Of a DNA stretch of 64,000 nucleotides, positions 47,901-60,060 are shown in pieces. How positions within the stretch are numbered: the stretch's first letter is position 1; the number at the start of each line of letters is the position of its first letter. The translations under genes and the position numbers were made by a program. The stretch is from positions 12,555,279 to 12,619,278 of the forward strand of contig NC_079898.1 of the NCBI RefSeq assembly GCF_024868665.1, read 5' to 3'. The notes below the pieces were generated by a model, which saw nothing but the letters and a program-made list of their open reading frames with translations, was not told the origin of the DNA and searched no databases. This DNA comes from Triplophysa rosa (Eukaryota > Chordata > Actinopteri > Cypriniformes > Nemacheilidae).

Positions 47901-48475
47901 CGCCGCCACCCCTAATCCAAAAAAGTTGTTTACCAAGAGAGGAGGCCAGCCTTATCTACCCGAGGCACAGTGTTGCGGCTTTGAAAACACACTCGTGTGC
48001 GCAGCTGGGCAAGACGAAGGGGCTTTTTCCTCTCTATTCTGTCATTTCTGTGTGGTTAAAGGCTGTATTTTTTGTCAGTCTGTGTGTGCACTGAGCATTG
48101 CTGAGGGGTGTGTGTGTCCGTATGAACGCGTTTGGGTTGTAAATGATTAAACGCCTTGAATGTGAACTGAGTGTTCATGCAATTCCAGAGAAAAATCAGA
48201 GGCTGTCTCTGACACGGCTCTGATTGGTGTTTACATCTGATGCAAAGACTGTAGGGTAGAGTGGGGAGGCACTTTTTATTTAGGTGATTTCAAGAAATTG
48301 TCTATTACATTTACGTTACATTAACAAGTATAAAAAAATCTGAAACAATTTTATATTGTACAGTCATTTACAATCAATTAAAGTAATTTAGATTTTATAA
48401 ACCAGGAAAAGGTTTAATATTCAGATTATTCAATGTATTTCAATATATTTGTTATAGTATTTCCTGCATGGGGGG

Positions 48476-48625
48476 TACACTCTTAAAAAATAAAGGTCGT
48501 TGGTTCCACAAAGAACCATTCAGTCAAAGGTTCTTTAAAGAAACATCTCTTTCTTACTTTTTATAATCTGAAGAACCTTTCTTAGCCATGAAGAACCTTT
48601 TGTGAAACAGAAAGTTCATCTCATT
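48476..48625 (+). mobile_element. miniature TIR element, left half (AAAGAACC type)
   Basis: Starts TACACTCTTAAAAAATAAAG and continues TTGGTTCCACAAAGAACCATT, AAAGGTTCTTTAAAGAAAC, AATCTGAAGAACCTTTC, typical of a common cyprinid palindromic element full of GGTTCTT/AAGAACC. The right half is missing. Confidence 0.7.
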
Positions 48626-48779
48626 TCAGTTCACCTCCTTGTATAATAGACATTATTTTGAAATACAGTTCATTTTAGCTGATATGTGAAAATGTGCTTT
48701 GACATGCAAAAATAATTAATCGCTTTTAATCATATTATTTTGATCATATCTGTGGATGTACGTGCGTGCTCCGTATTCC

Positions 48780-49260
48780 TGAGTGGGAGTTAAAATAGCA
48801 GTGTGAGGGAACAGATTGCACTTGATCATGCTGAAATGCGCTCTTATCCATTATTGGATCTGAAATGGAGGAGGCTTAGGAATTATCTGAGGCCGGCGGT
48901 AATGTGGAGATCATCTGGAGAAAGCTGAAGGCCGGCTGGTGTTCCGAATGGAATTGTGAACACCCTGTGTTGCAACTTTCTCCATTTTGTTTCTTAGAGG
49001 CTGCCTGAGTCCGATTTTCCTGTCATAGTGTGTACTGAATTTGCTGAACTTGATGTTGTTGAGGAATGTATATTTTACTAAATGGTATTGATCTTTAACC
49101 TCACAGCATCTAACCCTACGTAAGCACATAGTGGTGTTATAAATTGTGTGCAATGAGTGCCGGGCAGCATCTGCACATCTCATCCCAGCTCATATAATTA
49201 TCATCTGGCCTTTCCGCTGGGATTAGCCAGGCGCTGCACTTTTGCAAAGTTCAAAAGGTC
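48780..49260. promoter_or_regulatory. candidate conserved non-coding block
   Basis: Repeat-free sequence with words such as TTATCCATTATTGGATC, GGAATTATCTGAGGCCGGCGG, CTCATATAATTATCATC. No coding frame is supported. Weak inference from composition. Confidence 0.25.
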
Positions 49261-51241
49261 AATAGTTCATCCACAAGGACTGCTTGTACTGAGGTGCTGC
49301 GTACCAAAGTTCTTGTTTAACAGTTTTGCATTGCGCTTTAGGGGAAGCAGAGAAAGAGAGAGTAGCAGATCAGCTCTGTCTCATTTTGTAATTGATGGTG
49401 AGAAGTGATTGGATTACCCCAGGAAGAGCTTTAATCTGCTATCACCTCATGGCTTCTTCATTTCCTCAAGTGCATCTTGACCCCTGGCATTAGCAAAACA
49501 CACCTAACATGCACATGTGTGTTTTGGGGTAGAATATAAAAAACTGTTGGTTTAGATTTAAATTTGTGGTGTCTCTCTTAGTGTAAAAAATTGTTTACAT
49601 TACCCAAAACACTGACGCTGTCAGCTACTAAAAATTGACTCATTATTGGCAAAAATAGCGTTTTTATGTAATTCATTATAAGTTCACTACATTACAAGTT
49701 TTTTAGTTCTATGTTAATGTGTCATGTGAATAGGCCGTGCAAAAATGTAGCGTTCTGTCAAACTCCCAGGCAAACATTTGCCGATCAATGCTACATAATT
49801 TGAATGAATGAACTAATGAATGAATGAACAAATTGATGAAAGAATGAATGAATTTTGAAATAATGAATGAATGAATTTAAATTGATGAAAGAATTGAAGA
49901 ATTTAAATGTGCTCTATAAATATACACAACCTAGGTTGACTAAAGTTGAGAGGGAGCAATAGGTCAGTTAAGTATCGGGCAGCCAGGTTATACAGTGCTT
50001 TGTCGACATGATAAGTTGAAAATCAGTTCTATAACAGGCATCCAGTGTAGAGACAAAGGTGCAAATTAATTAAATTTACTGCATATTATTTGCAATTTTG
50101 CTGCAAACACATTCAACTAATATTCAATAAAAATGAGGAATCATTTTAAAGACAGCATGAATTTCTTTATGGTCTACTTCTGCCATGATTATATCTCACC
50201 ATATTATTATTGAAAAGACCTCTAAAAGCAGAAAAACTCCTGCCCTTATTAGGCAGCCCCTATGTTATCTCACCATTTTGTGCAATTGCTGAATCAGTCC
50301 ATTTCAAATGTCATTTAAAAAACGTCTGACTTATGAGAATGTCATTAGGCCATTTGTATGCAAGCAGCGTATTTAAGTACACCGGCACTTTCTCCAGAAA
50401 TGTTCTTTGATACATTTTTTTCTGTAATACAACAGTGCTGATTTTTTTAAGGAAATACTTGAGGGAGCCAAACTCAAATCTAAATAACACGAATCACCAA
50501 TCTCATAAAACCACAAGCCTCTTGAGTGTTTTATTTCTGAAAAATGCAAGGTGGTGATCCAACCTCATAGATATTGAGTTTTTCAATTCTCAGCGTTCTG
50601 TCGCAGAGGAGACTAGAACTTTAGAGAATCGAATGAAATCGTCATAAAGCCATAAAGTTGTTGTTATGATGACCGCCAAGTGTCATAAGTTTGTTTTTCT
50701 GTCAAACTAAAATCCTTATGTGATAAATCGTCGGCTGGCCTCTCGAAATGTCATGTGGTTCATCAGCAAGTGGAATACCAAGCAGGTGCTGTCTGTTTTT
50801 AATGGCACAGGCATATGTTGACGTTTTATCAATAGACATTATTAAATCTTGCTTGGGTGAGTTAATCTCAAGCTGATGGTGCAGAGAGGTTGAGAGAGAC
50901 AGGCTTTAACAGGCCTTCCTGAAAGGCAGGTCATAAGCTGCTTATTATATCGACTGTGTCTTACACACACACACGCACACACATTTTCACTCCCTCTCTC
51001 TCTAACCCTCCGTATTTCTATAGTTCTTTATGCACACCGACTGAAAACATTAGTGTCTGTGCACCAAAACACGTTTCTTTGTTCTGTTCTGAAACAGTAG
51101 AATAACACTTCATAAATTTTTAAACATGAAGATGCGTCGACAAACAAGTAAAGTTACACACGCAAATCCCAACACGAAGGAGCTCCCATCAAAGGACAGC
51201 TCAGGGGCCTAAGTTTATTGAAATTACTATTTTCCTCAGCA
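49261..51241. other. intron sequence with imperfect (GAAT)n tract
   Basis: 49800-49895 is an imperfect TGAATGAATGAA tetranucleotide tract. 49970-50070 (GCCAGGTTATACAGTGC..., CCAGTGTAGAGACAAAGG) resembles a fragment of a dispersed teleost repeat but too little is left to name it. Nothing else is supported. Confidence 0.4.
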
Positions 51242-51278
51242 GTGTGTGTGTGTGTGTGTGTGCGTGTGTGTGTGTGTG

Positions 51279-51334
<56 letters not shown>
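51242..51334. repeat. (TG)n microsatellite
   Basis: Long TG run with two CG interruptions. The minus-strand Thr-His frames over it are artefacts. Confidence 0.95.
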
Positions 51335-51335
<1 letters not shown>

Positions 51336-51747
51336 CTGAGAGACAATAGCAGCTTTATGGCTCTTGCTGGAGCTAGCAGAAGGAGCAGAGGCTGACAGTG
51401 GGTGATAAGACCACCAGCCTGCTTCTTGTGATAATCGTTCGCTGGACCCCCACTCACTCTGTGCACGGCTTACAAGTCTAAGTAGCCAGAATCTTGTGTG
51501 TGTGTGTTGGAAGCGAGCGAGCCGGCTTCTTTCTGTGAACAGAGGGAAACCACCAGTGTGAATGAGAGCGAGACATTGTCTTTGTTGCATCACATGACGG
51601 TAGCATCCTTGTGCAAGAATGCAGAGTGTAATAAAGCAAATTGTGCTTCTTTGGTTTTTAGGACACAGTTTCATTCAACTATTATGTTCTTCAAGGTCCA
51701 GAGTATCCATCAAAGTGTCCACTTGATTCATGCAAGGAAATCTGAGA

Positions 51748-51912
51748 TTAAAGGGATTCTCCACCCAAAAATGAAAATTAATGTCATGAATTACTCAACT
51801 TCAAGTTGTTCCAAACCTGTGTAAATTTCGTTGTTCTGTTGAACACAAAGAAAGATATTTGGAAGAATGTTAGGTATTGAGATTTCTGCGGTACCATTGA
51901 CTGCCATTAAAA
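51748..51912 (+). mobile_element. Angel-like element, left half, next to camkmt exon a
   Basis: TTAAAGGGATTCTCCACCC, AAAATGAAAATTAATGTCATG, AAGTTGTTCCAAACCTGTG, GAACACAAAGAAAGATATTTGG and TACCATTGACTGCCATTAAAATGG, ending about 45 bp before the exon at 51956. The missing right arm would have extended into the splice acceptor region. Confidence 0.7.
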
Positions 51913-51955
51913 TGGTTATCGGATGTTCACCTCTAACCTCTCTCTTCTCTTTCAG

Positions 51956-52016
51956 GTGTTTGGCCCTCTGAAGAGGTGATGGCCTACTATTGCCTAAAGA
52001 AACGTCACATGTTTAC
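51956..52016 (+). CDS. camkmt: camkmt internal exon a (helix before SAM motif I)
   Basis: Internal coding exon of calmodulin-lysine N-methyltransferase, the enzyme that trimethylates a single lysine of calmodulin using S-adenosylmethionine. The acceptor is a pyrimidine-rich tract ending TTTCAG at 51955 and the donor is GTGAGC at 52017. Two bases complete a split codon, then 19 codons read VWPSEEVMAYYCLKKRHMF, then two bases remain; mammalian CAMKMT has IWPSEEVLAYYCLK at the same place. The leftover AC joins the G of the next exon to give Thr. The segment is the helix leading into the methyltransferase core. The preceding exon (ending in the codon split before VWPS) was not found in the window. 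An Angel-like repeat ends about 45 bp upstream of the acceptor. Confidence 0.93.
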
Positions 52017-52357
52017 GTGAGCCAACCTTCTCACTTTCTCTTGCTTTCTCTTTTAGCTCCATATTTCTGCCTTTGCTTTAGCTCCCTCTCTGTCACTTTG
52101 GCCATATGACAGAGAAGCAAGGGGCACTTTTTGATTTGCACTCAAGGCAGTACACAATCCTTTGATTTCCTGTTTTTACATTCAAGAGGCAGAGGAGGGA
52201 AGAGAAGCTTATCGATCACACAGTAGCAAGCTGAAGGTCAACTGGGCATATAGAGACAGAGCAGGGTTTTGCGCCCTTGGGCCAATGGTTGTGCAGAATT
52301 GTGTGTGAATGTTTAACAATAACTTTTTTTTTAATATATATAAAATCTGTTTTTATA

Positions 52358-52786
52358 ACGAGCTGTGGAAAAATTTAAGAGACCATTCCAAATGTTTATT
52401 TAATCAGCATTTCTAGATGTGTTGTGGCCATTCCAGTCCACTATCTGTTGAATTTCAACAAAATCAAACCTCAGGAGTGACACAAAGTGTCAAATATTAT
52501 ATAATCAATATTGTCAAATATGTACAAATATTACTGTTGTATTGCTTGAAAATGAATACAAACTTGTTTTCTTTACAGTATCTTTTCTGTTATATTAACC
52601 TGTTTCTCCAGTTTTCATTTTCTTCAAATAAGTGCAAATAGAAGCAATATTTTTGTTTGAAATTCAGGAAAATTTTGTGAGTAGTTCACAGAATAAAACA
52701 AAAATAATATTTTTACCTAAACACATACCTATGAATGTTAAAAAAAGGTCTTTGAAATGATCTCTTAACTTTTTCCGTGACTGTAT
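52358..52786 (+). mobile_element. TIR element, copy 2 of the AAATTTAAGAGACC family
   Basis: Left terminus AGCTGTGGAAAAATTTAAGA(GACC), right terminus (GATC)TCTTAACTTTTTCCGTGACTG, inverted. Subterminal GTTGTGGCCATTCCAGTCCA and TGTTGAATTTCAAC match the right end of the 14493 copy on the other strand. About 430 bp, in the intron after exon a. Confidence 0.7.
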
Positions 52787-54899
52787 TATTGGTATAGTAT
52801 ACAAATATTTTTTCTATTAATTATAATGGATTTTTAGCATTTTTGTATTAGAGTCAGGGCAAGCGGTGGTTATATTAACTTACTTGAAACTCTCTCACAC
52901 TGGCCCCGGGGCCTTATTTTTGTGTCCTGATGTTGAGATGTGATGTAGTCTGTGTATTACTTGTACACATATATTTGAACCTCTTAATCAAAGGCCAAAA
53001 TTTCATTTGCATGTGCACAAGCACCGTGTTTGTGTGCGTGTGTGGCGCGGCTGCGCACGCTTGTTCCTTTATGTCATCAAGTGCTGTGCACCCACTTGCT
53101 ATCTTCTAGACCTGTTATCAACCACTCACAAAAAAGAGAGAAAAAGAGCAGGATAACACAGAACAAAAAAAGTCAATTTACAGAGAGGGCCCATCTCTTC
53201 TCTTCATCCCTCTGGTTTTTCGCCTTTCTTTCCACTAGCCCAATGTACAGCCAAATAGCTACCTGTCACTGGGGCTTTGTCCCCGCTGCAGCTCATACTA
53301 GCAGTTTTGTGCGCATTAATTTTTAATTGCACTCCCTCATTCAACAATCGCTCTCACTTCATCCTCCGTTCCATATCTCTGTCAATGGAAGGTGTCGGAT
53401 CACGGGCTGAGAGCCGACAAACACATGGAGACATAGAAATGACTGGTGAAATGAGGAAGTCTCTCTAGCAGTGTGTGTGTGTGTGTGTCTGTCTGTGCGT
53501 GCGTGCGTGTGTGTGTGTGTGTGTTTAAGAGAAAGAGAGAGCAGGTGGTTCTGGTGAGGGTTTGAGTTGCTTTTGATATGTGATGACTGTATATTTTGTG
53601 TAGGATATACACAGATACATTTTATGCAGATTATAGTGTTACATTTTTATCTCATTCCATTTCTTCCTGTGTAAATTATGTGAATTACCTTTCATATGAA
53701 TTATTTGTGCAGGTCTCTGTGTAAAGTATGTGTGTGTTGGTTTACTATACTTTGGGGTTGTTATTATTTTGGAGGAAATTCTTGAATAATGTTTCATGTA
53801 TTTAAAGAAAATGCTTAGTAAACATACTCAATAAAAAATAACATCGGTAGCATTATAGAAAAAACAAATGTGTGTGTGTGGGTGGTTGTAAATGTGTCCT
53901 ATGGTGTGAAAGCAAAAATTTAGGGAAAAAAATAACAATGAAAATAAATCTGTCCTATGCTATTTTATATTATAGGCTAAATATACACTTTAGGATAATA
54001 TAGAATAATATATTATTAGCAGCTTGTTTTCTTATTTTTACGTTACATCATAGGACACAACGTTATATTTGTCAACTACCAATGTGTGTATTTGTAAAGG
54101 CAGAAATACTAGAAAAACTATATATACCACTTCGCAAGATGGAAACACTTTTCCTAAAGCACTTCCAGTTTCATTATTTTATTTTTTAAATCTTATAAAT
54201 ATAACAAAATCTTTAAAGATATTTGTTCAACATTTTGATATGATTCAGTTATAAATGTTCTATTGGTTGTATTCTGTTCAAACATTTGTGTAGTGTTAAA
54301 AAACTGAAACAGGAAGTTCTTCTGGACCAGCGTTGTGTACATATTCCAATGTGGTCTATAAGGAAAGGATCATAACCATTTTTTTAATTGACATCAATGT
54401 CATTTGATGTACCATGCAAATGGTAATCATTCAACACTTTTTATATCAAAAACATACACAGTATATTAACATTTGATACCGTCACGGTGCCACTGTCACA
54501 TTATTTTTGATCCCCATAAGTTTAATTAAATGCTCCTGCTGCCCACAAATCCACATTTCCAGCAGGAAAAAGGACAATTCTTCTTTTGTGAATGTACATA
54601 CACCAACATTCTCCCACATGCAGAGAGAAAGAGGGAGAAGGAAGGTTGAGATCAATGAGCCCAGTGGAATTGCATTCCAATCAATGGTATCCCCCTACAC
54701 AGGCAAGTTAATTAGCGTTATTGTTAAGACACAACAGCCGTCCCTCTCTCTCTCTGCATCTTCCTTTATCTCTCTATTGTTTTTTCTTAATCTCATTTGT
54801 TCTCCACTAGGTTTTTTTTCAGCTAGCAAGCTTACACGATGATGTAATACTGATATTTCACTTAAATGCTAAACCCATCGCTCTCGCTCTGTCTCACAG
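52787..54899. other. camkmt intron between exons a and b
   Basis: Apart from the TIR element at 52358 and the TG tract at 53471, no further feature is supported. AT-rich from 53600 to 54500, pyrimidine-rich (CTCTCTCTC) at 54745-54775. Confidence 0.45.
53471..53524. repeat. (TG)n microsatellite
   Basis: GT run with CTGTCTGTGCGTGCG interruptions. Confidence 0.9.
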
Positions 54900-54954
54900 G
54901 GGCTCCTCGGTGTGCGAGTTGGGTGGAGGGATGACATGTCTTGCTGGGCTCATG
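54900..54954 (+). CDS. camkmt: camkmt internal exon b (SAM-binding motif I)
   Basis: Coding exon of 55 nt with acceptor CTCACAG ending at 54899 and donor GTAAGT at 54955. One base completes the Thr codon begun in the previous exon, followed by 18 codons including VCELGGGMTCLAGLM. This is methyltransferase motif I, the glycine-rich loop after strand 1 that wraps around S-adenosylmethionine; human CAMKMT has the same CELGGGMTCLAGLM string. The exon ends exactly on a codon boundary, matching the phase-0 start of the next exon. The intron upstream is 2883 bp. The assignment is very secure because motif, phase and splice sites agree. Confidence 0.95.
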
Positions 54955-55189
54955 GTAAGTCAAAAGTGAACAAAAATGCTCACACAGACTGACAGTCACA
55001 GGCAAATGGGCAATTTCCATCAGCATGGGTAATCTAACATGGGCATATTGTACGCAACAGCACACGTTGACATTTCTACCTCAGTGACCATAAACACATG
55101 TAGCCCAGAGGGCTTACTGTACTTCATCAAAAACACACGGGCATGCAAATGCAAGCACTTTCTCACTCTTTACTCTCGGTCAAACACAG

Positions 55190-55190
<1 letters not shown>

Positions 55191-55237
<47 letters not shown>
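55191..55237. repeat. (CA)n microsatellite
   Basis: Uninterrupted CA run of about 23 units in the intron after exon b. Confidence 0.95.
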
Positions 55238-55238
<1 letters not shown>

Positions 55239-56101
55239 AGTGGCTTAGGCTCTGACTGTGTGTAGTGTATAGTAGTTTGTAGTAGCCTCTCCAGATGGAC
55301 AGGCTTAACATGTTATCGATTTCGCCTTCACAAGACCAGCTTTCCCGTATCTCCTCACTCAATACCCCCGTGTTGTGACATTACGGACCTCCAGTGGATC
55401 GCCCTCTTCGTCCCCCACTCAATCTCTCGCTCTTTTTTCCTCTAGCATTCCTTACTCTCGTCCTCACTACGGACTTCTTCATGGCAGCTTTGTTACAGAC
55501 ATCATTCATGCGGGAAACATGTGTTTCTTGCATCTCTTATGCGTTCCACTTCTCTCCTCTCTGCTCTTCCCTCCCTTTCTCTTCTCCGTCAGGTGCCCTG
55601 CAGGGTTTTGGCAGTGCTGCTTAGATTTTTTGGGGGGTGACTGGTTGGTCTCCTGCAGGTCTTAATGCCCATATGGCTAGCTGGTGCTGGGGCCCAGTGA
55701 CTTGACACTTGCCCATAGGGCAAAAACTCTGCATGACTCTGGAGAAACATTACTGCTGTATTGTACTATGTCTCTTTCTTGTTTTATTATCGCTGTTTTT
55801 ACCTTTTAATACATTTTACCAGGGTGCTAAAATAACATTTGCCGAATGTGAGCAAATAGAATAGAGTTACTCAGTGTCACATGCGGATCAAATCAATTAA
55901 GCCTTCTACTAAAGACAACATTTCTTGCAGCTTGTGCTTCTTATAAACGTCTTTTTTATATTATTAAAATATTTTTTTATACGTTTATAAAAGTTTATAA
56001 TTTTATAACTATTTGTGGTTACACGCAATCAAAATGTGTCGACTTGATACCGGAACAACCCAATGTCTTGCTATTGTTTAGCATGCAAAGAAAAAGCAGC
56101 T

Positions 56102-56554
56102 GGGCAATTCCATGCAAATGTCAACCTCTAGAGGAAAAAATCAAATTTTTACCAAAGGTTTTCACCACACTGTCAGATGTCATAGTTTTTCTTAGTCATA
56201 TAAGTGAATTGTCACATCCATAACGGTCCATATTCCTCATAAGTGGGCACACGGACATTTAATTAAAACTATTTTGTTGTCTATGAAGAGCATCCCTTCT
56301 CTATTTGTTAGGTATTATTGCTTCTGGTTTGCAGTATGTTGTCTCTCAAAAACGTGCGTCATGTTACTTTTTTCACATCCATAACACATAAATTTGTCCC
56401 TCTTTTATAACAGACAACTTGTGCATAGACTGATATTTTTCTGATGTCTGGACTCTATCATCAGGGATTTAGTAAAATATAAACATACGTTATAAAATCT
56501 GAGAATTTATATTTCGAAACTGCAAATGTCACATTCATAATGCTGGAATTGCCC
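56102..56554. mobile_element. putative TIR element (GGGCAATTCCA termini)
   Basis: GGGCAATTCCATGCAAATGTC at the left and GACATT..TGCTGGAATTGCCC-type sequence at the right are inverted (11-bp core). Internal CACATCCATAAC occurs twice (about 56213 and 56375). No target duplication is evident, so this is tentative. Confidence 0.45.
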
Positions 56555-56999
56555 ATCGAAATAATCCTACATGACGACAAATGTAAATATTTTTTATAAA
56601 ATTACAGTTTCATTGTAGGTAAGATTTATTTAAAAAAATCCCAAATCTCGGGCCAAAATGTAAAATCTTATCATTCACGAGCGCAACCTGAAAACTCCCG
56701 ACCGCCTTTACGAACGCACACGCGATACTCCCGTCCCCGCGTCTGCCCACTGCACCTCTCCAAACAACTGTTACACCGGCTGTGATAAAGACGACTACTT
56801 GAATGAAAAGACTGTATATAAAAGAGCAAAGAAAGAGCTGACAGCGGAGCAGCACAAAGGCAGTGGCGTTCGCAGTGCAAAGTTATATGAAGGGCATCAG
56901 GCAGGCCTGACGAGCTGAGTAAGGAGTGACAGCGTAGCGCGATGGCCCCGCCTGATAAACGCCACACTGCAAATGAAAGGCTCTGCGCTCGCCATCATC

Positions 57000-57130
57000 C
57001 CCTGTCACAATGCAATTACCCAACAGAGTGATAGCAAGATAGAGGGCTCCCAGCCACCGGGAATGATAAAAGTATTGACTGATTTGATTGAATGATTAAA
57101 ATAATGCAGACGTAAAATGAAAAAACGGCC
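57000..57130. promoter_or_regulatory. candidate conserved non-coding block before exon c
   Basis: Repeat-free stretch with GCAATTACCC, TTGATTGAATGATTAAAATAA type homeodomain words, about 190 bp upstream of exon c. Weak inference. Confidence 0.2.
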
Positions 57131-57314
57131 AAGAGACGGAGATGGATGGAAGGGAGCAGAAACGAGAGAGAAAGTGAGACAGGGTGGTCGTTTCTGGAGT
57201 GGGGTTTTAAAAAAAATCGGCGCCGTTCCGATATGACGTGATTGTGTACGGTGTTGTGAGGATGTCTGGCTTTTGTTTCTGTTCATTTATTTTCATTCTT
57301 TTCTTTTTCCACAG

Positions 57315-57378
57315 ATTGCAGTTTGTGCTGATGTGAAGGAAGTTCTGCTATCTGATGGAAACGAGAAGGCGATTCAAA
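57315..57378 (+). CDS. camkmt: camkmt internal exon c (strand 2, ribose-binding acid)
   Basis: Coding exon of 64 nt, acceptor TTTCCACAG ending at 57314, beginning in phase 0 with IAVCADVKEVLLSDGNEKAIQ and ending with one leftover A. The donor is GTATCC at 57379, a weaker match than the other donors. Joining the A to the AC of the next exon restores an Asn codon, as in the mammalian protein. DVKEVLLSDGNEKAI is the second strand of the Rossmann-like fold. By family knowledge the acidic residue after it (Asp of SDGN) contacts the adenosine ribose of S-adenosylmethionine. The reading frame stays open for a few codons past the donor, which makes the exon look longer if splicing is ignored. Confidence 0.93.
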
Positions 57379-58585
57379 GTATCCTTGTAGTATGGACCAA
57401 TGCAGGTGTGTGTGTTCCACACCCGGGCATTTGGAAAGAAACATGCGGTAGTGAAACTCATCTCCACAGACGTAGTGTAGAATGGAAAACCTTGACGTCT
57501 ATTTAACCCCTATTTACCACATTCCACGTTCCACCTCACACATCCAGCTTTCTCAAAGAATACCCTTACACCCCACCCCCGACACATCTGAATGAGAGTC
57601 AAATCATCCAGCTGACACCCGAAACCTGCATTTAGCATGGTTAATACATATTCATACCATTGAAGGCTACCGCTGTGTGTGTTGACTTACCTGCTCTTTG
57701 TCTCACCCTCTACCCCCGTCTTCCATTCCTCTATTGACTTTCCCTTTTGCCAGGAGCACAGATGAAGCTTAAACAGGTGACAGGGCTTAGCTCAAACCTT
57801 CCTTTCCCGCTTCCTTTCTCCCTTTTTTTGTATTCCTCTCTCCATCTCTTGTTTCTCCACCAGAGTTGCTCTAACTAGAAAGTCGTTTGTCTCACAAAGG
57901 CGGGAAAACACGGGAAATTACGGTGCCGGCGTACATTAGTGCAACAGCCGCCACTGCCACTACAGTGAGATTTATTGAATACCGAGACTCAGAACAATAG
58001 ATGTGGCATAAAAATTAACACAATTCCGTACTGAGAGCAGATTTGTTTAAAAGAAAATGGAGAGAAGGGAAACCGAACAAGACATATTCACAACATTCAG
58101 CGCCTGTCTCTGAAATGTTTCCTGTAATGGGTTGTGAATAGACTGGCAGTAGGCTGATTGGGAATTAATTGGCAGTGCTTTGTTTGAGAGATGTTTCTGC
58201 CATAATAGAACACGGAGAGATCTGATGATCGGGCCAGGAACAACAAATTCTCGTGAAAATCTTGTAGCATATAGAACCATGTAGTATTTTCTTTCTTTGT
58301 TTGTGTTCAGTCTATGAAGAGACTGAAATTAGCATGTTAGTGATAGGATTGCGCTAGACTCTAGTTTTCAAACTGGGGTCCGGGGAACCCCAGGCGGCCT
58401 CCAGAATGTTCTAAAGGGTCCCCAGAACATTTTTGAGAAAAAAAAAACAACAAAAGTTGTAGATTTCTACTAAGATTATTGCAGTTTAATTTCTACAAAC
58501 AATAAATTGTAGGGGTGTGAAGAGATCTCGTAGCCAGTATTTACAAGACCCATTTAACAAAACGTTTCTTTAATAAAATTAATAT

Positions 58586-59057
58586 TATGGGGCTGTCAAT
58601 AGATAAAAAAATTAATTGCGATTAATCGCACCCTTTTCGTGTGATTAACTGCGATTAATCGCACACGTATAGTGAAATTAAACATACACTATTTATTTTG
58701 TTTAACATGTTTATTTTAGTGCTGTCAATCGATTAAAATTTTTAACTAACTAATCACACACAGCATTTATGTTTTTAAATATACTTTTACATTCTAATAA
58801 TTTCACATTTTATCTCCAAATTAATCTAGAAACAACACATTTCTTTAACAGCGTCATTTTATGAATGAAACCCAACATTCTAATATTGTTGGCTTTGCAT
58901 CTGATGTCTTTATTAAATATAATATTTTTTCTACTAATCAAACCCATTATAATAAGTGTGCCCCTCCTACCTGTCTTACCTGTCGTTAAATATTTTTAAC
59001 GCGTTAATCTGAAAAAATTAATCGCATGCGTTGTACGTGTTAACGTTGACAGCCCGA
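58586..59057. mobile_element. hAT-like element (GGGCTGTCAA / TTAATCGC type)
   Basis: Left TATGGGGCTGTCAATAGAT with GCGATTAATCGCA words, right ..GTTAACGTTGACAGCCCGA. Flanked by a perfect 8-bp duplication ATTAATAT (58578-58585 and 59058-59065). A second left-type terminus TAGTGCTGTCAATCGATTAA lies inside at about 58726, so two related copies may be overlapped or nested. Non-coding, 472 bp. Confidence 0.8.
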
Positions 59058-59739
59058 ATTAATATACAATCAAATTCAACAAATTGTTTATTTAATACAA
59101 TTATTATACAATAAAATATAAATAAAATAAAATATAAATTGTTACATTATTAGCCACTAGCCAGTCCGCTCAACAAACACGGACCAGAAGTTAACTTCGG
59201 GCCAGGCGTCTGCATCCGATGAAACCGACTCTTAAGTAGCAACATACTACTGTACTTCTGTGTATACTGTATGCTGCCTTATAAAGCAACCGTGTGATTA
59301 CATTTGGAAAGCTTTAAATACACGCCAACTCTTTGAATTGCACAAAAATGGCCCCTGCATGATTCTCAATTGATTTTTATCATTTTTAACACACAAATCC
59401 TTAGTTAAAATCCATTTCTTGTCACAATGCATTATAGAATTGCTCTGTTTCTAAGGATACATGCCTTTCAAGGATGCTGCCTTACAATCTTGCTTAAAAT
59501 CTATTTTAGGTAGCAAAGTATAATTGAAATGTCCTTTTAAACATCTTCACGTCAGTAGCACAACTACATGCCTCCTTCATACAATAAATTGCCAGCTGAC
59601 TAGGGTTTAGAGCACAGCAAAAAATGTCCAGGTATTACTCAGATAGTGATGCTGCATGTGGGAATTTCTGCTCATATTGTATATTTTTAGCTTAAGGCAC
59701 TTTTAAAATGAGAGAGGTACAGCAGGCAGCTCTGACCTC

Positions 59740-60060
59740 TCCCCCAGTGGTATTTTTCTGATTGGATTACACTGTAAGCTTCCCACTTTCTCTCCTTAGC
59801 AGCTGATCGCACCAGTGTAACACTCACACTCTGCTTCCTCCCCTCCTGCCCTCTTTCATCGAGGGATTTACCCTCCATCCCAGCGCTATAGATTGGATTT
59901 GCTATGCTTGTTTTCCGTGGAGCGAGAGAGAAAGCGTGAAAAAAAGCAGGAAATCGTAATTGAATTAGTTTAAAACTGTCAAGGGGTCCATTCATAGATG
60001 TGCTGACATCAATCCCGCAGTATAACCACAATGGGCAGAGGCACATCTGAGGAGATGGGT
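59740..60060. promoter_or_regulatory. candidate conserved non-coding block
   Basis: Repeat-free, balanced block (for example CTGATTGGATTACAC, TAGCAGCTGATCGCACC, GTAATTGAATTAG) between the hAT-like element and the TIR elements at 60.4-61.2 kb. The 119-codon minus-strand frame across it shows no known family. Weak inference. Confidence 0.2.

Larger units (their letters stand above)
1..51955 (+). other. inferred large camkmt intron upstream of exon a
   Basis: No host coding exon was recognised anywhere before 51956. Because exon a is internal (it completes a split codon), this whole stretch is most simply one camkmt intron, or part of one if a short exon was missed. Most of its identifiable content is transposon sequence, listed separately. 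CAMKMT is also a very long gene in mammals, which fits. This is inference; the 5' exons would have to lie upstream of the window. Confidence 0.6.

Noticed and set aside
51201..51674. 157-codon minus-strand frame with His-Thr repeats
   Set aside because: Produced by the TG microsatellite at 51242-51334.
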